From Bacteroidales bacterium (GTDB taxonomy: Bacteria > Bacteroidota > Bacteroidia > Bacteroidales > F082), in assembly GCA_021647205.1 (NCBI GenBank), contig JAKIVD010000004.1, forward strand, positions 1-64,000: DNA of 64,000 nt. Direction: 5' to 3'. The translations under genes were made by a program, and so were the position numbers. Below are positions 9,439-19,142 of the stretch, in pieces; within the stretch, counting starts at the first letter, position 1, and each line of letters starts with the position of its first letter. The notes beneath the pieces were generated by a model. The model worked only from the letters and a program-made list of their open reading frames with translations, searched no databases and had not been told where the DNA came from.

Positions 9439-9547
9439 GGTCTGGATTACAAATCCAGACCCAAAAGTCACAGGTTTTTAGTTTATTTTCCCAGTTAATG
9501 AGGATTAAAAATCTCATCCCCCTTGTATTCAGATTGCAAACCTGAAT
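9439..9547. repeat. array of three REP-like hairpins
   Basis: Three hairpins with triplet loops lie in a row. The first has perfect 10-bp arms (GGTCTGGATT) around ACA at 9449-9451. The second, 9498-9517, has ATGAGGATT against AATCTCAT around AAA. The third, 9527-9547, has ATTCAGATT against AACCTGAAT around GCA. All have TT on the 5' side and AA on the 3' side of the loop, while the outer stem sequences differ. This suggests REP-type units (inference). Confidence 0.6.
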
Positions 9548-9596
9548 AAGCGCAGTGGAGAGTTACGTTGGTGCAAATCTGAGTGGGTGCGGACAA

Positions 9597-11288
9597 CTAC
9601 TCAATAACCGCCGGCTGCAAACTGTCTGTTACTGCCTGAGTGGGGACAGGGGAGGTCTGACTCCTGAAAATGTCGTATTTGCTCAAGGGGCGCAAACTTT
9701 CCTGCCAGCTAAAGCCTTTGAGTGTTTTCTGGTCTTGGGGATAATCCTTTTCGGGGTACATTTTTTCGACCGCTTTTGTTTGGTAACTGATGGCGTTCAC
9801 CTGGCTGTTCACCAGCCGGATATCCATCGTGCTCGATTCGGCAAGGTTAATGCCAATCAGGTAGCCGTCCTCCTCGCGGATGTAATAAACCGTCTGCGCG
9901 TTGCCGTCAACACTTATTTTAAAAAGGTCGTTTTTCCGGAAGTAGCCGGTCATGTTCTTCCCTCTGATTTGGTTAAAAGTATCTGTGCTGTCCCGCGAAA
10001 CAATGAAGGCCGTATTGTACATTTCCAGTGAATCAACACGGTTGCCCGCCACAAAAATACTGATGGAGTCGGCCGTCAGCTGGTTTCTTCCAGACCAGAG
10101 TACGGGGCCGGTATGAAAGCGGATGGTCGAATCGTTCATGGTGTAAACCAGCGAATCGCATTTTCCCTGGAGTTGCTCCCTGTAAAAACGGACAGAATAG
10201 TAGGCCAGTAGTTTTTTGGCGTTTCGTTCTTTGTCAAAATACATCCACATGCTGTCGGAATGAATGTACAGTGAATCCGTCCCGTCGTAAGTAATGGCAA
10301 GCGCGCTATCGGTGATAAAGGAGCGTCCTTCGCTGTCCCACATTTCGCCGTATTTTCCCGAAATGATGACCTGGTGTAGGGTGTCCAGCACAACGACATT
10401 GCCAAAGGCTTCGCCAAAGGCAGATTTATTGTCGTACAATAGGCTGTCGGCCGTGATGGTTTGCTGTGCATTGCTGATGGAGGGACGCCGGGTAAGTTTC
10501 GAGAAATCATTTTTCGTGTCGTACCAGCCCCGCTCGCAATAGATTGTGCTTTCTTTTCCCCGGATAACAGTTGGCCCCTCAAAATAAGCAGTTTCGTTGA
10601 TGGTATTGTAAATCAGCGTATCCGAATACGTCTCCGAATCGGGGTTAATAAGAACAACATCCTTTCTGAAATAAAAGATTTTGGTTTCGGTGTGGTAATA
10701 GCCTTTTTTGCTGGTGAGGGTATTGTTGCCATTGACTATTGTTCCGCCCTTATCGTAAAAAGCTGTTTTTGTAATACGGTTATAAATAAGATGTTCGGTA
10801 GTTAGTGTTGTGGTCTTTTCCACAAGCTGCACATTCCCGAAAAGTTCAGCCACACGCGTATCGCCCTCGTAGTGCATGCGGTCGCCATACACATCCACAG
10901 TGTCGTTAACAGCGATGTGTACATTTCCGAAAGCTTCGAAGTTCCTTTTTTGGGTGTTCAGGTAAGCGCTGTCGCAAAAAAACCGGGTTTCTTCCTGCCG
11001 CAGGATTACATTGCCTATGAGTCTTTCGATTTCTTTGCTGAAGGTTTCATCGTAAAGTTGCCGGTCAGCCTGTTCCACCTTCACCCTGGTTTTTTTTTGC
11101 GCATGGGCGAAAGGTGCAAGGATGAAAATCAGTGCAATTAAAATGATGTGGGTTTTCCGGTTCAAAGGGTGGTTGGTTTTAGAATAGGGCAAAAGTAAGA
11201 AATGATTGAGACCGGAAAAATATTTTGGGACGGAAGAGGGCTGCTTCCGGATCAGGGTTTTTAGCAATAGGTTGAGTAGGCTTAGCAA
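9597..11288 (-). CDS. OstA/LptA-like LPS-transport family protein
   Basis: 563 residues if the ATG at 11288 is used. A better start is the TTG at 11165, because it gives a standard signal peptide (NRKTHIILIALIFILAPFAHAQ), whereas the first 41 residues are otherwise unexplained. The body consists of repeated beta segments typical of the OstA/LptA jelly roll, for example EAFGNVHIAVNDTVDVYGDRM, AELFGNVQLVEKTT and EAFGNVVVLDTLHQV. Such proteins bridge LPS across the periplasm or resemble LptD N-domains; Bacteroidota carry this long OstA-like form in addition to LptD. LptD (46.3 kb) and LptC (62.8 kb) are also in this window but not adjacent. Confidence 0.82.
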   Translation of the reverse strand: MLSLLNLLLKTLIRKQPSSVPKYFSGLNHFLLLPYSKTNHPLNRKTHIILIALIFILAPFAHAQKKTRVKVEQADRQLYDETFSKEIERLIGNVILRQEETRFFCDSAYLNTQKRNFEAFGNVHIAVNDTVDVYGDRMHYEGDTRVAELFGNVQLVEKTTTLTTEHLIYNRITKTAFYDKGGTIVNGNNTLTSKKGYYHTETKIFYFRKDVVLINPDSETYSDTLIYNTINETAYFEGPTVIRGKESTIYCERGWYDTKNDFSKLTRRPSISNAQQTITADSLLYDNKSAFGEAFGNVVVLDTLHQVIISGKYGEMWDSEGRSFITDSALAITYDGTDSLYIHSDSMWMYFDKERNAKKLLAYYSVRFYREQLQGKCDSLVYTMNDSTIRFHTGPVLWSGRNQLTADSISIFVAGNRVDSLEMYNTAFIVSRDSTDTFNQIRGKNMTGYFRKNDLFKISVDGNAQTVYYIREEDGYLIGINLAESSTMDIRLVNSQVNAISYQTKAVEKMYPEKDYPQDQKTLKGFSWQESLRPLSKYDIFRSQTSPVPTQAVTDSLQPAVIE

Positions 11289-11370
11289 TTACTTTTCTTT
11301 TCGTTATTCTCTTCGCGCATTTGAAGCGAAAACAAATTCACCGAAATTGAATGTAACTACCAGATCGCCA

Positions 11371-12856
11371 ATGAAAATAGTCGAAATAACAAAAAATCAA
11401 ATTAGCAAATTGCGTCAACAGCTTGATAAAAATGAGCTGGCACTATCCACACAAATTACCACTGGAGGAACAACTGCTGATTTCGCGGTATTTCAGGAAA
11501 TCAGGTTTTATAGAAAATGAAAAAATTACATCCTTTCCCGCTTTTATACGAGAAGCGGCCAACTGTAAATTTATCTGTATCCGTCCCGAAGTCCGCGAAA
11601 AACCCGAAGCGGCATTTGAACAAGAAATGCTTGGAAAACTCAGTGGGACTTACCAGCCAGACTTGAATGTCATTAAAGCCGAATTGTTCGGGCCCCTCCG
11701 GGAGTCTTCCTGCCAGCACTGTCTGTTCGACCCCGAAAGGCACAACCAAATCAATGGCAATTACAACCTGAAAAATCTCAATAAGAAATTAGACGAGGTT
11801 TTGATAAGGCGTGAAAAAAGAAAGGTCCTCGACCAACTGCCCAACCTTCAGCAGACCGACATCCCCGTAGGTCTTTCGCCTCTGCAGACCGACTATCATG
11901 CGGCTTATACAAAGGGACTGGCACAAATACTCCGAAAAAATTCCTTACACCTTATGACATCCAGCGCCTGATGTTGTTGCTGACCAATATGAGAATGCTC
12001 TGTGATTCGAATTTCCTGATTGACGATGAAACCAACGAATCGCCAAAGTTGGAGGAGTTGAAATACATTTTGCTCGAAAAACCGGATGTGCAAAACACCG
12101 ACCGCAAGATTATTTTTTTCTGAATGGATTAAAGTGCACAAACTGATAGGCCAGATGCTCAGGGATAATAATATTTGGTTTTGTTGAGCTGAACGGGAAA
12201 ATTCCCGTGAAATCAAGGGGCGAGCTTATCCGAAAGTTTGAGGATAACAAACATTACAAAATATTTTTATCGACCGGGTCCGGCGGCTGCGGACTGAACC
12301 TCCAGGTGGCTGACATTCTCATCAATTTTGAGTTGCCATGGAACCCCGCCAAAAAGAATCAGCGCATTGGCCGAACCGACAGGTTAGGACAAAAAAGCAA
12401 TGAACTTACCATTTTTAATTTTATCACACGCAACTCCATTGAGCAGCAAATTGCATCCGGCCGGCTAGTCAAACAAAGCCTTTTTGCTAGTGTTTTGGGT
12501 GATGGTGCCAACAGGGATTTTGTTGACTTCAGCACAAAGGGCGTTCGCAGTTTATCCGGAAATTAGAGGAATTTGTTACAAAAACCGAAAAGCAGTCGAA
12601 GGAAGAAGAAATGTTTCCGCCGATGAAAAATTGCAAAAAGCGGGAACAGAAAAACAACTTGTGAATGAATTGGATTTCTCGGGCGATGAAACAGAACAAG
12701 AACCGGAAAGTGTTTTACCGGGAGATGGAAGCATTCCGGAAGAACCGTCACCTGACCCAAAAGTTGTGGAACCAAACCATCGAAGTAAACAAGGAAACCG
12801 GAGAAGTTGCCATGAAATTCAAACTGCCGGTAGAAGCATACGGAATCCCGAACTAA
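11371..12856 (+). pseudogene. decayed SNF2-family DEAD/DEAH helicase
   Basis: Recognisable helicase sequence is scattered over all three forward frames. The pieces include VLIRREKRKVLDQLPNLQQ and LSPLQTDYHAAY, then TPYDIQRLMLLLTNMRML in another frame from about 11947, a short SEWIKVHKLIG piece from about 12119, and from about 12190 the C-terminal helicase motifs FLSTGSGGCGLNLQVAD and QRIGRTDRLGQ. The tail KLPVEAYGIPN ends at 12856. At least five frame changes are needed, and the Walker A and DExH region is missing between about 11740 and 11800, so an internal deletion accompanies the frameshifts. The intact ancestor would have been a SWI2/SNF2 ATPase. It cannot be functional. Confidence 0.8.
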
Positions 12857-12918
12857 AGAAAAGGGTTTGTAATCCATTTTTGCAGCGTACAACTGCAAAA
12901 CTTCAGAAAAGCCAGTCT

Positions 12919-13398
12919 TCAATCACCAGGCTGTTCGTCTTCCGCCTTTTCCAGTTTTGGAACAACCGTCCACTTGATATTTAAAATCGCCCGGGGCAGG
13001 TTGACAGCATTGGAATAAACAGCGACAACTTTTGTAAACTGCCCCAGCATTTTGGTGTCGAGTTCCAAAGAAATATTTTCTGAACTCCCCGGCAAAACAG
13101 GTGTTTTAGGATAGGAAGCGACCGTACAATGACAACTTGTACGCACATTGGAAATAAAGAGGGGTTCGTTTCCCGTATTGGAAAATGTAAAATCATAGTT
13201 CAGTTCCGAACCTTCAAACACTTCTTCTATTTCATGACGGGTTTGAATAAAACTGATGGCTGCACCATTCACATTGTTTTCGAGTGTGTCAACTAAAGTG
13301 CTGTCACTGACAGAAGTTACAGCACCCTGCAAGAAACCCTGAGCCTTGATCGCAGTCGAACTTAAAAACAATATGGTTAAAAAAACAAGGTGGTACAT
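12919..13398 (-). CDS. DUF1573 domain secreted protein
   Basis: 159 residues with a signal peptide (MYHLVFLTILFLSSTAIKAQ) and a single DUF1573 Ig-like domain. The family signatures are visible: YDFTFSNTGNEPLFISNVRTSCHCTV, LPGSSENISLEL and a final ILNIKWTVV strand. The S-C-H-C Cys pair is typical of this family. These are common exported Bacteroidota proteins without an assigned role. The 3' end comes within 65 bases of the helicase remnant, in convergent orientation. Confidence 0.85.
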   Translation of the reverse strand: MYHLVFLTILFLSSTAIKAQGFLQGAVTSVSDSTLVDTLENNVNGAAISFIQTRHEIEEVFEGSELNYDFTFSNTGNEPLFISNVRTSCHCTVASYPKTPVLPGSSENISLELDTKMLGQFTKVVAVYSNAVNLPRAILNIKWTVVPKLEKAEDEQPGD

Positions 13399-14002
13399 GA
13401 GCTTAATTTTCTCGTGTAAAAATACGAAATATTTATTTTAAATTTAAGAACTAAAGACGCATAATAAAAACCGAAGAATAAACCCTAAACAGCCTCCTGA
13501 AGATCAATCTGTTAATTGACCGTATTCAGCATTGTCAGAAAATTGAAACGAATTATGTGTATGTGCGTAAACAGAGGCGATAGCGAATGTTTTTTGTTAC
13601 GATTCCGTAACGGTTATTCCGTATTCGTCAATTAATACGAAAAAGCGACACAAAGCTATTTCATAAACTGACTTGTATCAGGAAGTTAAAAAACAGGCAC
13701 TGTTTTTGTTACTGATAGACCCTCGTGATAGGTTTTCGATGGGGTATTGCTGATTGGAACAGCAGCTTTTAGAATTGGCGCAAGATTTTATTTTACTTTT
13801 TGTGTCGATTTAAATCAAACCTGTTTGAGGGATGGGGGTTGCTCAGTTGGTGTTTGCAAATAAAATATTTGGAAAATACTTGTATTTTTAAAAAAATAAT
13901 GTATTTTTGAATAATATTTGAATGTGTGAACCCTGTACATTTTGTAAGAAACAATGCAATTTATAAATAAATCTTTATTATTACTAATTTAAATTTTATG
14001 GT
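13399..14002. other. 600-bp AT-rich intergenic region with small dyads and a promoter
   Basis: No coding sequence was recognised. It contains three small palindromes: GTTACG/CGTAAC (13596-13611), CGTATT/AATACG (13620-13639) and an AAAAACAG/CTGTTTTT hairpin around GCA (13689-13707). The promoter for the cohesin island lies at its right end. The length suggests regulatory content upstream of the large secreted-protein gene (inference). Confidence 0.5.
13879..13909 (+). promoter_or_regulatory. Bacteroidota-type promoter upstream of the first cohesin-island gene
   Basis: CTTG at 13879-13882 (consensus TTTG), a 19-base spacer and TATTTTTG at 13902-13909 (exact TAnnTTTG) fit the primary sigma consensus at the optimal spacing. 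The leader to the ATG at 14003 would be about 90 bases and very AT rich. Confidence 0.55.
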
Positions 14003-17000
14003 ATGAAAAAAGTATTACTGTTAGTGTTCTCTGTAACACTAGTGCTGTTTTTTAATCCGGAAGCCTTTGCTCAGCAGGGGATTAAGGTGAAAGCTGCTAA
14101 CAACTTTGAGCTAAAATCGGCTCTGAGTAACCCTAACGTAAAGTCCATTGAGATTACTCAGTCTGGATTTTACGATGAACTGCTTTTTAATGCGGAAGCC
14201 GGGACCATTATCGTTAAAGGTAACGGCTCCAGAGCTACATGTACGTATTGGATTCAGCCCAAGAACGTTTGTTTCGATACAGCGATCAACGGCGGTCCTA
14301 CCCCGGGCTATGTTGTTGACACGGCAAAAGCCGGAACCATTGGTGGCCAGCCGGATTGTCCTCCGGATAATGCAGGTTATTGGACAGTTCTGCTAAAACC
14401 AATTGGTAGCACGGTGAATTTCCTTGTTCCCAATAACATGCACACAATGCCGTTTGAAGTTGATATGCCTGGTCAATACCAGTTGGAGTACAGGTGGGAT
14501 TTATATACTGCGGTACAAACAGATTATTATATCTATGATGTACCTGTGATTGATACCTTGTACGCCAGTAACGATACGGTTTGTGGCTTGTCAACCACTA
14601 TAACCTTTGCTTACGACATGGGCTTCACATCTCCAGACACAATAGTTGGCTGGTATGTAAACGGCGCGGACTCTTCAGCGGTTTATCCAAAGACACCCGG
14701 TACTTTTACTTTTACTGCACCTAGTTGCGGTGCGTATGAGCTTACCTTAACCTTAACGGATAGCTTATTTTGTGATACCGACAGTGCCACGTTAAATTTG
14801 TATTTCTATGATGATCCAATTGCTGATGCAGGAACCGATGGAGAGGTTTGTGGATTAGTTTATGAAGGATTGAGCGGAACCTTTACCGGAGCAAACTGCG
14901 ATGCCGGTACGGCACCGGTCGAAAGCTGGGCTTATTATACAGGGCCAGATGCAAATCCTGTGTTTAGCAGTGGAATGGACTCGGTTACGGTTACCTTGTG
15001 CGGTACTTATGAATTTATTTATACCGTGGTAAACGGAGAATGTACCGATACCGATACCGTTCAGGTTAAATTCTATGATACACCTGTAGTTGATGCCGGA
15101 ATGGACGCTGATGTTTGCGGCCTGACTTATACATTAATGCCGGGTTATACGGTAGATTGTGATAACGGCGGAACTGTTGCAACTGCCTGGTCAATGCTAA
15201 GTGGCCCCGGTACAGCAAGCTTTACCGGAGATGATGTTACCGTTAGTGTTTGTGGAACCTACACCTTCAGTTACAAAGTAACCAACGGACCTTGTGCCGA
15301 CAGCGCAAGTGTTGTTGTTAAATTTTATGATACACCTGTAGTTGATGCCGGAACCGACGATGATGTTTGCGGCCTTACCTATGTGCTAACACCGGCTTAT
15401 ACAATTGATTGTGATAACGGCGGAACTGTTACCACTATGTGGTCAATGGTAAGTGGTCCCGGTACAGCAAGCTTTACCGGAAATGATGTTACCGTTGATG
15501 TTTGTGGTATTTATACCTTTAAGTATAAAGTAACCAACGGGCCATGTGCCGATAGCGCAGAAGTTACCATTAGCTTCTATGATACACCTGTGGTTGATGC
15601 CGGCGCCGATGATACGGTTTGTGGCTTAACCTACGATTTGACACCGAACTATACTGTAAATTGTACCAATGGTGGTACAGTTGGTACTGTCTGGACAAAG
15701 AATAGCGGACCCGGTGTAGTTATCTTTAGTGGTAACAATGTATCAGTTGATACCTGCGGGACATATACCTTCTATTATACTGTAACCAACGGGCCGTGTT
15801 CTGAAGTGGATTCGGTTGATATTTTCTTCTCAATCCCACCTGAGATTTGGACAGATTTAGTTCCGGATAAAGTTTGTGGATTTACTTCACCTGAATTCTT
15901 GGTTGGTTATACTGCCGATTGCGTAACCGGATCAGAGAATGCCACATGGACAACCAATGCAACTTCAATCCTTCCCTCAGGCAACACAGATGGCTGGATA
16001 GCTACTGTTGACACCTGTGGTACGTATTGGTTTACTTACACAGTTACCAATGGGTATTGTACAACGGACTCTACTTTCGAAATTGAGTTTTACGAAACTC
16101 CGGATCCTGCAATTATTGGTGAAGATACGGTATTTACCTGCTCAACTGTGGAATACACAGTTACTGATTTGGGCTCATGTAATCCTTTGGATAGTCTTGA
16201 GTTTAAATGGCATGTTACCGGAGGCGTCTTTGCCGGAGGGGTACTTACACCTACAGGTCAAACGGTTTCGGTTGATTGGGACAATATCCCTGGAAGCGGA
16301 CAGTTAATAGTAGAAGTAAATATTAAAGGACTACCAGAATGCGGCAGTTCCGATACATTAGATATTTACAAGCAATTCCCGACTTTCGAAGGACAGATTA
16401 AATACTGGAATTCGTTTGAAACCTATATGCCGACACCATTCTCAACAGAACTCTATAGCTCATATCCTTTCGATTATTTCTATGTAACCTTATACCGCGT
16501 AGGTTTGCAGGGCTTAGATTCAATAACAACAGTTTATGTGCAGCCTCGATTAATGGAAGACCTTAACGAGTTAATGTCTTACTTTGATTTCGGTACCCTT
16601 GATACATGGGAATGGGGTTGTGATGCCGAATACGTACTGAAGGTATGGGACGGTGGTTTGATTTATCATACTACACCTCCACCACCGGCAGAAGAAACCA
16701 TTATTGGCGCTTCTTATACCTACAATAACTGGGGCGGTGTGAATGCAACTGACGCCTTAGCTATCCAGCTAATGGTTGGTGGTACCAACAACATCAATGG
16801 TGCCCCGTGGAATTATTCATGGGTCGGCCTTAATACTGATGCTCCCTGGTACGGATATTATTCACATGGTATTGCCGATGTGAACAGTTCAAACACCTAC
16901 ACCAACGGTGGCATTACCGCTCTGGATGCGTTAACAGCCAAGTATCGTGCTGTAGGTTTGTTAGGCAGTTATCCGCATAATGGTGCAGGTAACAACCAGT

Positions 17001-17956
17001 TTACTCCTAACTTCAGGGTTACCGGTAGAATGGTTGATTCGTTGCCACAGATGACATTCCCGACACCATTTGATTATGACAACGTTGATGATGTTCCATT
17101 TACACATAGCGGAACAGATTATATGTACTTCTCTCAAGCCACAGGTCACAAGTATACATCATCCATGATTCCATGGGGAGGCAAGAAGAATTACATTAAC
17201 CTGTATTATGAGTCGATTGGTGATATCAACGCAAGTTATGTACCGCCAGGACCAGGCCTTAAAGCCCAGCCAACTGTGTCACTTACCTATGAAGGACTGT
17301 TAGGTGCCCGGATAGGTGATGAGTTGACAATTCCTGTCAGCATAGACCGTGATGCCGAAATAGGTGCCATCACATTGAGCTTCAGCTATCGCAACGACCT
17401 GATCGAGGTACTTGGAACCAACTATACTGATGATGATATGTACATCAATCAGGAAGATGGTATCCTGAACATTGCATGGTTTAGCACCGAAGCCGTTGAA
17501 CTGGCTGCCGATGCTTCTGTCGCGCAAATCAGGGTTCGTATCTTAGCTGAAATGCCTGAAAGCACAGAGCTGTTTGCTTTAAATGCAAACACAGAACTGG
17601 CAGATGCTACTGCAAATCCAATTTCTGACCTTAACTTGAAAACAAGTGGTGTTACTACCGATAAAGGAATTGTCGGTGGTGCTGAACTGACAGCAACCAA
17701 CTATCCCAACCCATTTAACGATGCAACAACCATTAGCTACGTGCTTCCGGAAAGCGGAAAAGTGAAGGTACTTGTATACAATAATGTGGGAATGCTGGTT
17801 ACTACGCTTGTTGACAAAGTACAGGAGTCAGGTGTACAGAATGTTATATTCAACACGACTGGTAGTGTCAGACCTGGTATTTACTTCTATCATATCACAG
17901 TTCAGGGAGAGACAAACAATTACTCTGCTGTGAAGAGGATGATTGTTGTTAACTAA
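14003..17956 (+). CDS. secreted protein with PKD/Ig-like repeats, dockerin-like segment, cohesin-like domain and T9SS CTD
   Basis: 1317 residues with signal peptide MKKVLLLVFSVTLVLFFNPEAFAQ. Six Ig/PKD-like repeats of about 84 residues (around 270-790) share D-x-VCGLTY and CGTYTF-YTVTNGPC; three are nearly identical in DNA. A dockerin-like region follows, with NATDALAIQLM, IADVNSSNTYTNGGITALDALTAKYRAVG and later GDINASYVPP, which resemble Ca-binding dockerin half-repeats. A cohesin-like domain comes next (VSLTYEGLLGARIGDELTIPVSI...), then a T9SS C-terminal domain (NYPNPFNDATTISYVLPESGKVKV). It is probably a surface protein able both to bind and to be bound by partners. It has its own promoter and terminator. 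Dockerin and cohesin assignments are by pattern and need a profile search. Confidence 0.85.
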   Translation: MKKVLLLVFSVTLVLFFNPEAFAQQGIKVKAANNFELKSALSNPNVKSIEITQSGFYDELLFNAEAGTIIVKGNGSRATCTYWIQPKNVCFDTAINGGPTPGYVVDTAKAGTIGGQPDCPPDNAGYWTVLLKPIGSTVNFLVPNNMHTMPFEVDMPGQYQLEYRWDLYTAVQTDYYIYDVPVIDTLYASNDTVCGLSTTITFAYDMGFTSPDTIVGWYVNGADSSAVYPKTPGTFTFTAPSCGAYELTLTLTDSLFCDTDSATLNLYFYDDPIADAGTDGEVCGLVYEGLSGTFTGANCDAGTAPVESWAYYTGPDANPVFSSGMDSVTVTLCGTYEFIYTVVNGECTDTDTVQVKFYDTPVVDAGMDADVCGLTYTLMPGYTVDCDNGGTVATAWSMLSGPGTASFTGDDVTVSVCGTYTFSYKVTNGPCADSASVVVKFYDTPVVDAGTDDDVCGLTYVLTPAYTIDCDNGGTVTTMWSMVSGPGTASFTGNDVTVDVCGIYTFKYKVTNGPCADSAEVTISFYDTPVVDAGADDTVCGLTYDLTPNYTVNCTNGGTVGTVWTKNSGPGVVIFSGNNVSVDTCGTYTFYYTVTNGPCSEVDSVDIFFSIPPEIWTDLVPDKVCGFTSPEFLVGYTADCVTGSENATWTTNATSILPSGNTDGWIATVDTCGTYWFTYTVTNGYCTTDSTFEIEFYETPDPAIIGEDTVFTCSTVEYTVTDLGSCNPLDSLEFKWHVTGGVFAGGVLTPTGQTVSVDWDNIPGSGQLIVEVNIKGLPECGSSDTLDIYKQFPTFEGQIKYWNSFETYMPTPFSTELYSSYPFDYFYVTLYRVGLQGLDSITTVYVQPRLMEDLNELMSYFDFGTLDTWEWGCDAEYVLKVWDGGLIYHTTPPPPAEETIIGASYTYNNWGGVNATDALAIQLMVGGTNNINGAPWNYSWVGLNTDAPWYGYYSHGIADVNSSNTYTNGGITALDALTAKYRAVGLLGSYPHNGAGNNQFTPNFRVTGRMVDSLPQMTFPTPFDYDNVDDVPFTHSGTDYMYFSQATGHKYTSSMIPWGGKKNYINLYYESIGDINASYVPPGPGLKAQPTVSLTYEGLLGARIGDELTIPVSIDRDAEIGAITLSFSYRNDLIEVLGTNYTDDDMYINQEDGILNIAWFSTEAVELAADASVAQIRVRILAEMPESTELFALNANTELADATANPISDLNLKTSGVTTDKGIVGGAELTATNYPNPFNDATTISYVLPESGKVKVLVYNNVGMLVTTLVDKVQESGVQNVIFNTTGSVRPGIYFYHITVQGETNNYSAVKRMIVVN
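15077..15832 (+). repeat. three tandem 252-bp units inside the PKD-repeat protein
   Basis: Units start at 15077, 15329 and 15581, each with GATACACCTGT followed by GTTGATGCCGG. They encode 84-residue repeats beginning DTPVVDAG. Conservation at the DNA level, with variants mainly at third positions, points to recent duplication or gene conversion. Flanking units (about 14815-15076 and 15833-16090) are diverged. Confidence 0.85.
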
Positions 17957-17969
17957 TTCCAATATCTAT

Positions 17970-18007
17970 AAACTGTTTGGGGCATTATGCCCCAAACAGT
18001 TTATTTT
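17970..18007 (+). terminator. terminator after the first cohesin-island gene
   Basis: A perfect 15-bp stem (AAACTGTTTGGGGCA, 17970-17984, pairing with 17988-18002) surrounds a TTA loop and is followed by ATTTTAAA. The T run is weak, so termination may be partial. Confidence 0.65.
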
Positions 18008-18038
18008 AAATCATAAATAACATTACAGTATTTATTTT

Positions 18039-19088
18039 ATGCAACGACAACCTGAAATAACGACCAAAGTTTTCATCCTTACAGGATTGATGATGGCATG
18101 GATGGTTTTACCATTGAATGCTTTTAGCCAACCTGTGGTGAAGATTGACCATTATACAGGTTGCAGTAATACGGAGATAGTAATACCGGTTGAGATTGAA
18201 CAGTTTGAAGACGTGGCAGCACTCACCTTATATATAGGTGTGGACACAGAAAATGTCGAATATATTGGAGTTGAAGACATCAATGAGGTGTTTTCCACCG
18301 GCGATTTCGTAGCAGGTATAAACCTCGAAAATCAAATCATTACCTTAAATTGGTTTAGCCTTACAGCTGCCAATCTGGAAAGTGGATTGATGTGTAAAAT
18401 CCGTGTTTTACTAAAAAAGGATGCTGTAACATTTGGCTTTCAGGAGAATTCAGAAATAGCACATTCGGACCTTACAATTATTGGTAATGTTGAATATATT
18501 GATGGTTCGTTGGTTGCGTTAAATTCTTATACTCCTGATCCCGTTTCTCAAACTGTCGTGGAGGGAAGCCAGGCTACCATTGCATTGCCTGGTAATACTG
18601 AAGGAATTACCTTCCAATGGCAGAAAATGGCAGAAGGGAATTGGTTTAATCTTGATGATACACCTCCTTATTCAGGTGTGCAAACTACACAATTGTTAAT
18701 CTCTGCTGTTTCAGCCGAGATGAACGCTAAAGTGTTCAGGTGTTTGCTTTCCAATGATATCTGTACCGAGGGTTCAAACGAAAGTGAACTCTTTGTTGCA
18801 CCTACAGGAGTTGAGGAACTGGATGGAAAAAGTAAAATTGTACCAATGCAGGCTTATCCCAATCCGGCGGACGAATATTTGAATATTGTTTTCAATTTAG
18901 ATATTGCCGATGCCGAATTGAGATTGGTAAATGCTGTAGGCGTAATTGTCAACCAGCAGCAGTTGGGGGATGTGGTTTCCGGGAAAGTTGTATCTTTGCA
19001 GCTGGATAATGTGAATCCGGGAATATACGTCTTACAGTTGTTTAATCGCAGTCAGCACTTTGCTGACATAAAAGTTTTACGAAAATAG
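18039..19088 (+). CDS. secreted cohesin-like / Ig-like protein with T9SS CTD
   Basis: 349 residues. An N-terminal signal segment (VFILTGLMMAWMVLPLNAFSQ) is followed by a cohesin-like domain (about 32-165: VVKIDHYTGCSNTEIVIPVEIEQFEDVAALTLYIGVD and GLMCKIRVLL). An Ig-like domain (about 170-250: DPVSQTVVEGSQATIALPG) and a T9SS sorting domain (AYPNPADEYLNIVFNLD to ADIKVLRK) follow. It is the smallest cohesin protein of the island and probably exposes one cohesin on the cell surface. It is the first gene of a tight same-strand run to 23121 that ends in a strong terminator. Confidence 0.85.
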   Translation: MQRQPEITTKVFILTGLMMAWMVLPLNAFSQPVVKIDHYTGCSNTEIVIPVEIEQFEDVAALTLYIGVDTENVEYIGVEDINEVFSTGDFVAGINLENQIITLNWFSLTAANLESGLMCKIRVLLKKDAVTFGFQENSEIAHSDLTIIGNVEYIDGSLVALNSYTPDPVSQTVVEGSQATIALPGNTEGITFQWQKMAEGNWFNLDDTPPYSGVQTTQLLISAVSAEMNAKVFRCLLSNDICTEGSNESELFVAPTGVEELDGKSKIVPMQAYPNPADEYLNIVFNLDIADAELRLVNAVGVIVNQQQLGDVVSGKVVSLQLDNVNPGIYVLQLFNRSQHFADIKVLRK

Positions 19089-19142
19089 AGCTGTATTTAT
19101 GATTATATGGAAATTTATTTTAAACAATTAAAGACTCGAAAT

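Larger units (their letters stand above)
9194..9596. other. repeat-bearing intergenic region between convergent purF and OstA-like genes
   Basis: About 400 bases without a gene. They hold the 149-bp palindromic element, a C9 homopolymer at 9358-9366, and the three-hairpin array. No conventional terminator with a T run was seen. Confidence 0.6.

Noticed and set aside
9555-10031. Long forward frame opposite the OstA-like gene
   Set aside because: Antisense shadow of a real gene with clear OstA repeats; no family resemblance of its own.
12484-12984. 166-residue forward frame
   Set aside because: It is composed of out-of-frame helicase remnant and antisense DUF1573 sequence.
15077-15832. Possible CRISPR-like repeat array
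   Set aside because: The repeats are 252 bp, contiguous, in frame and encode Ig/PKD-like domains.
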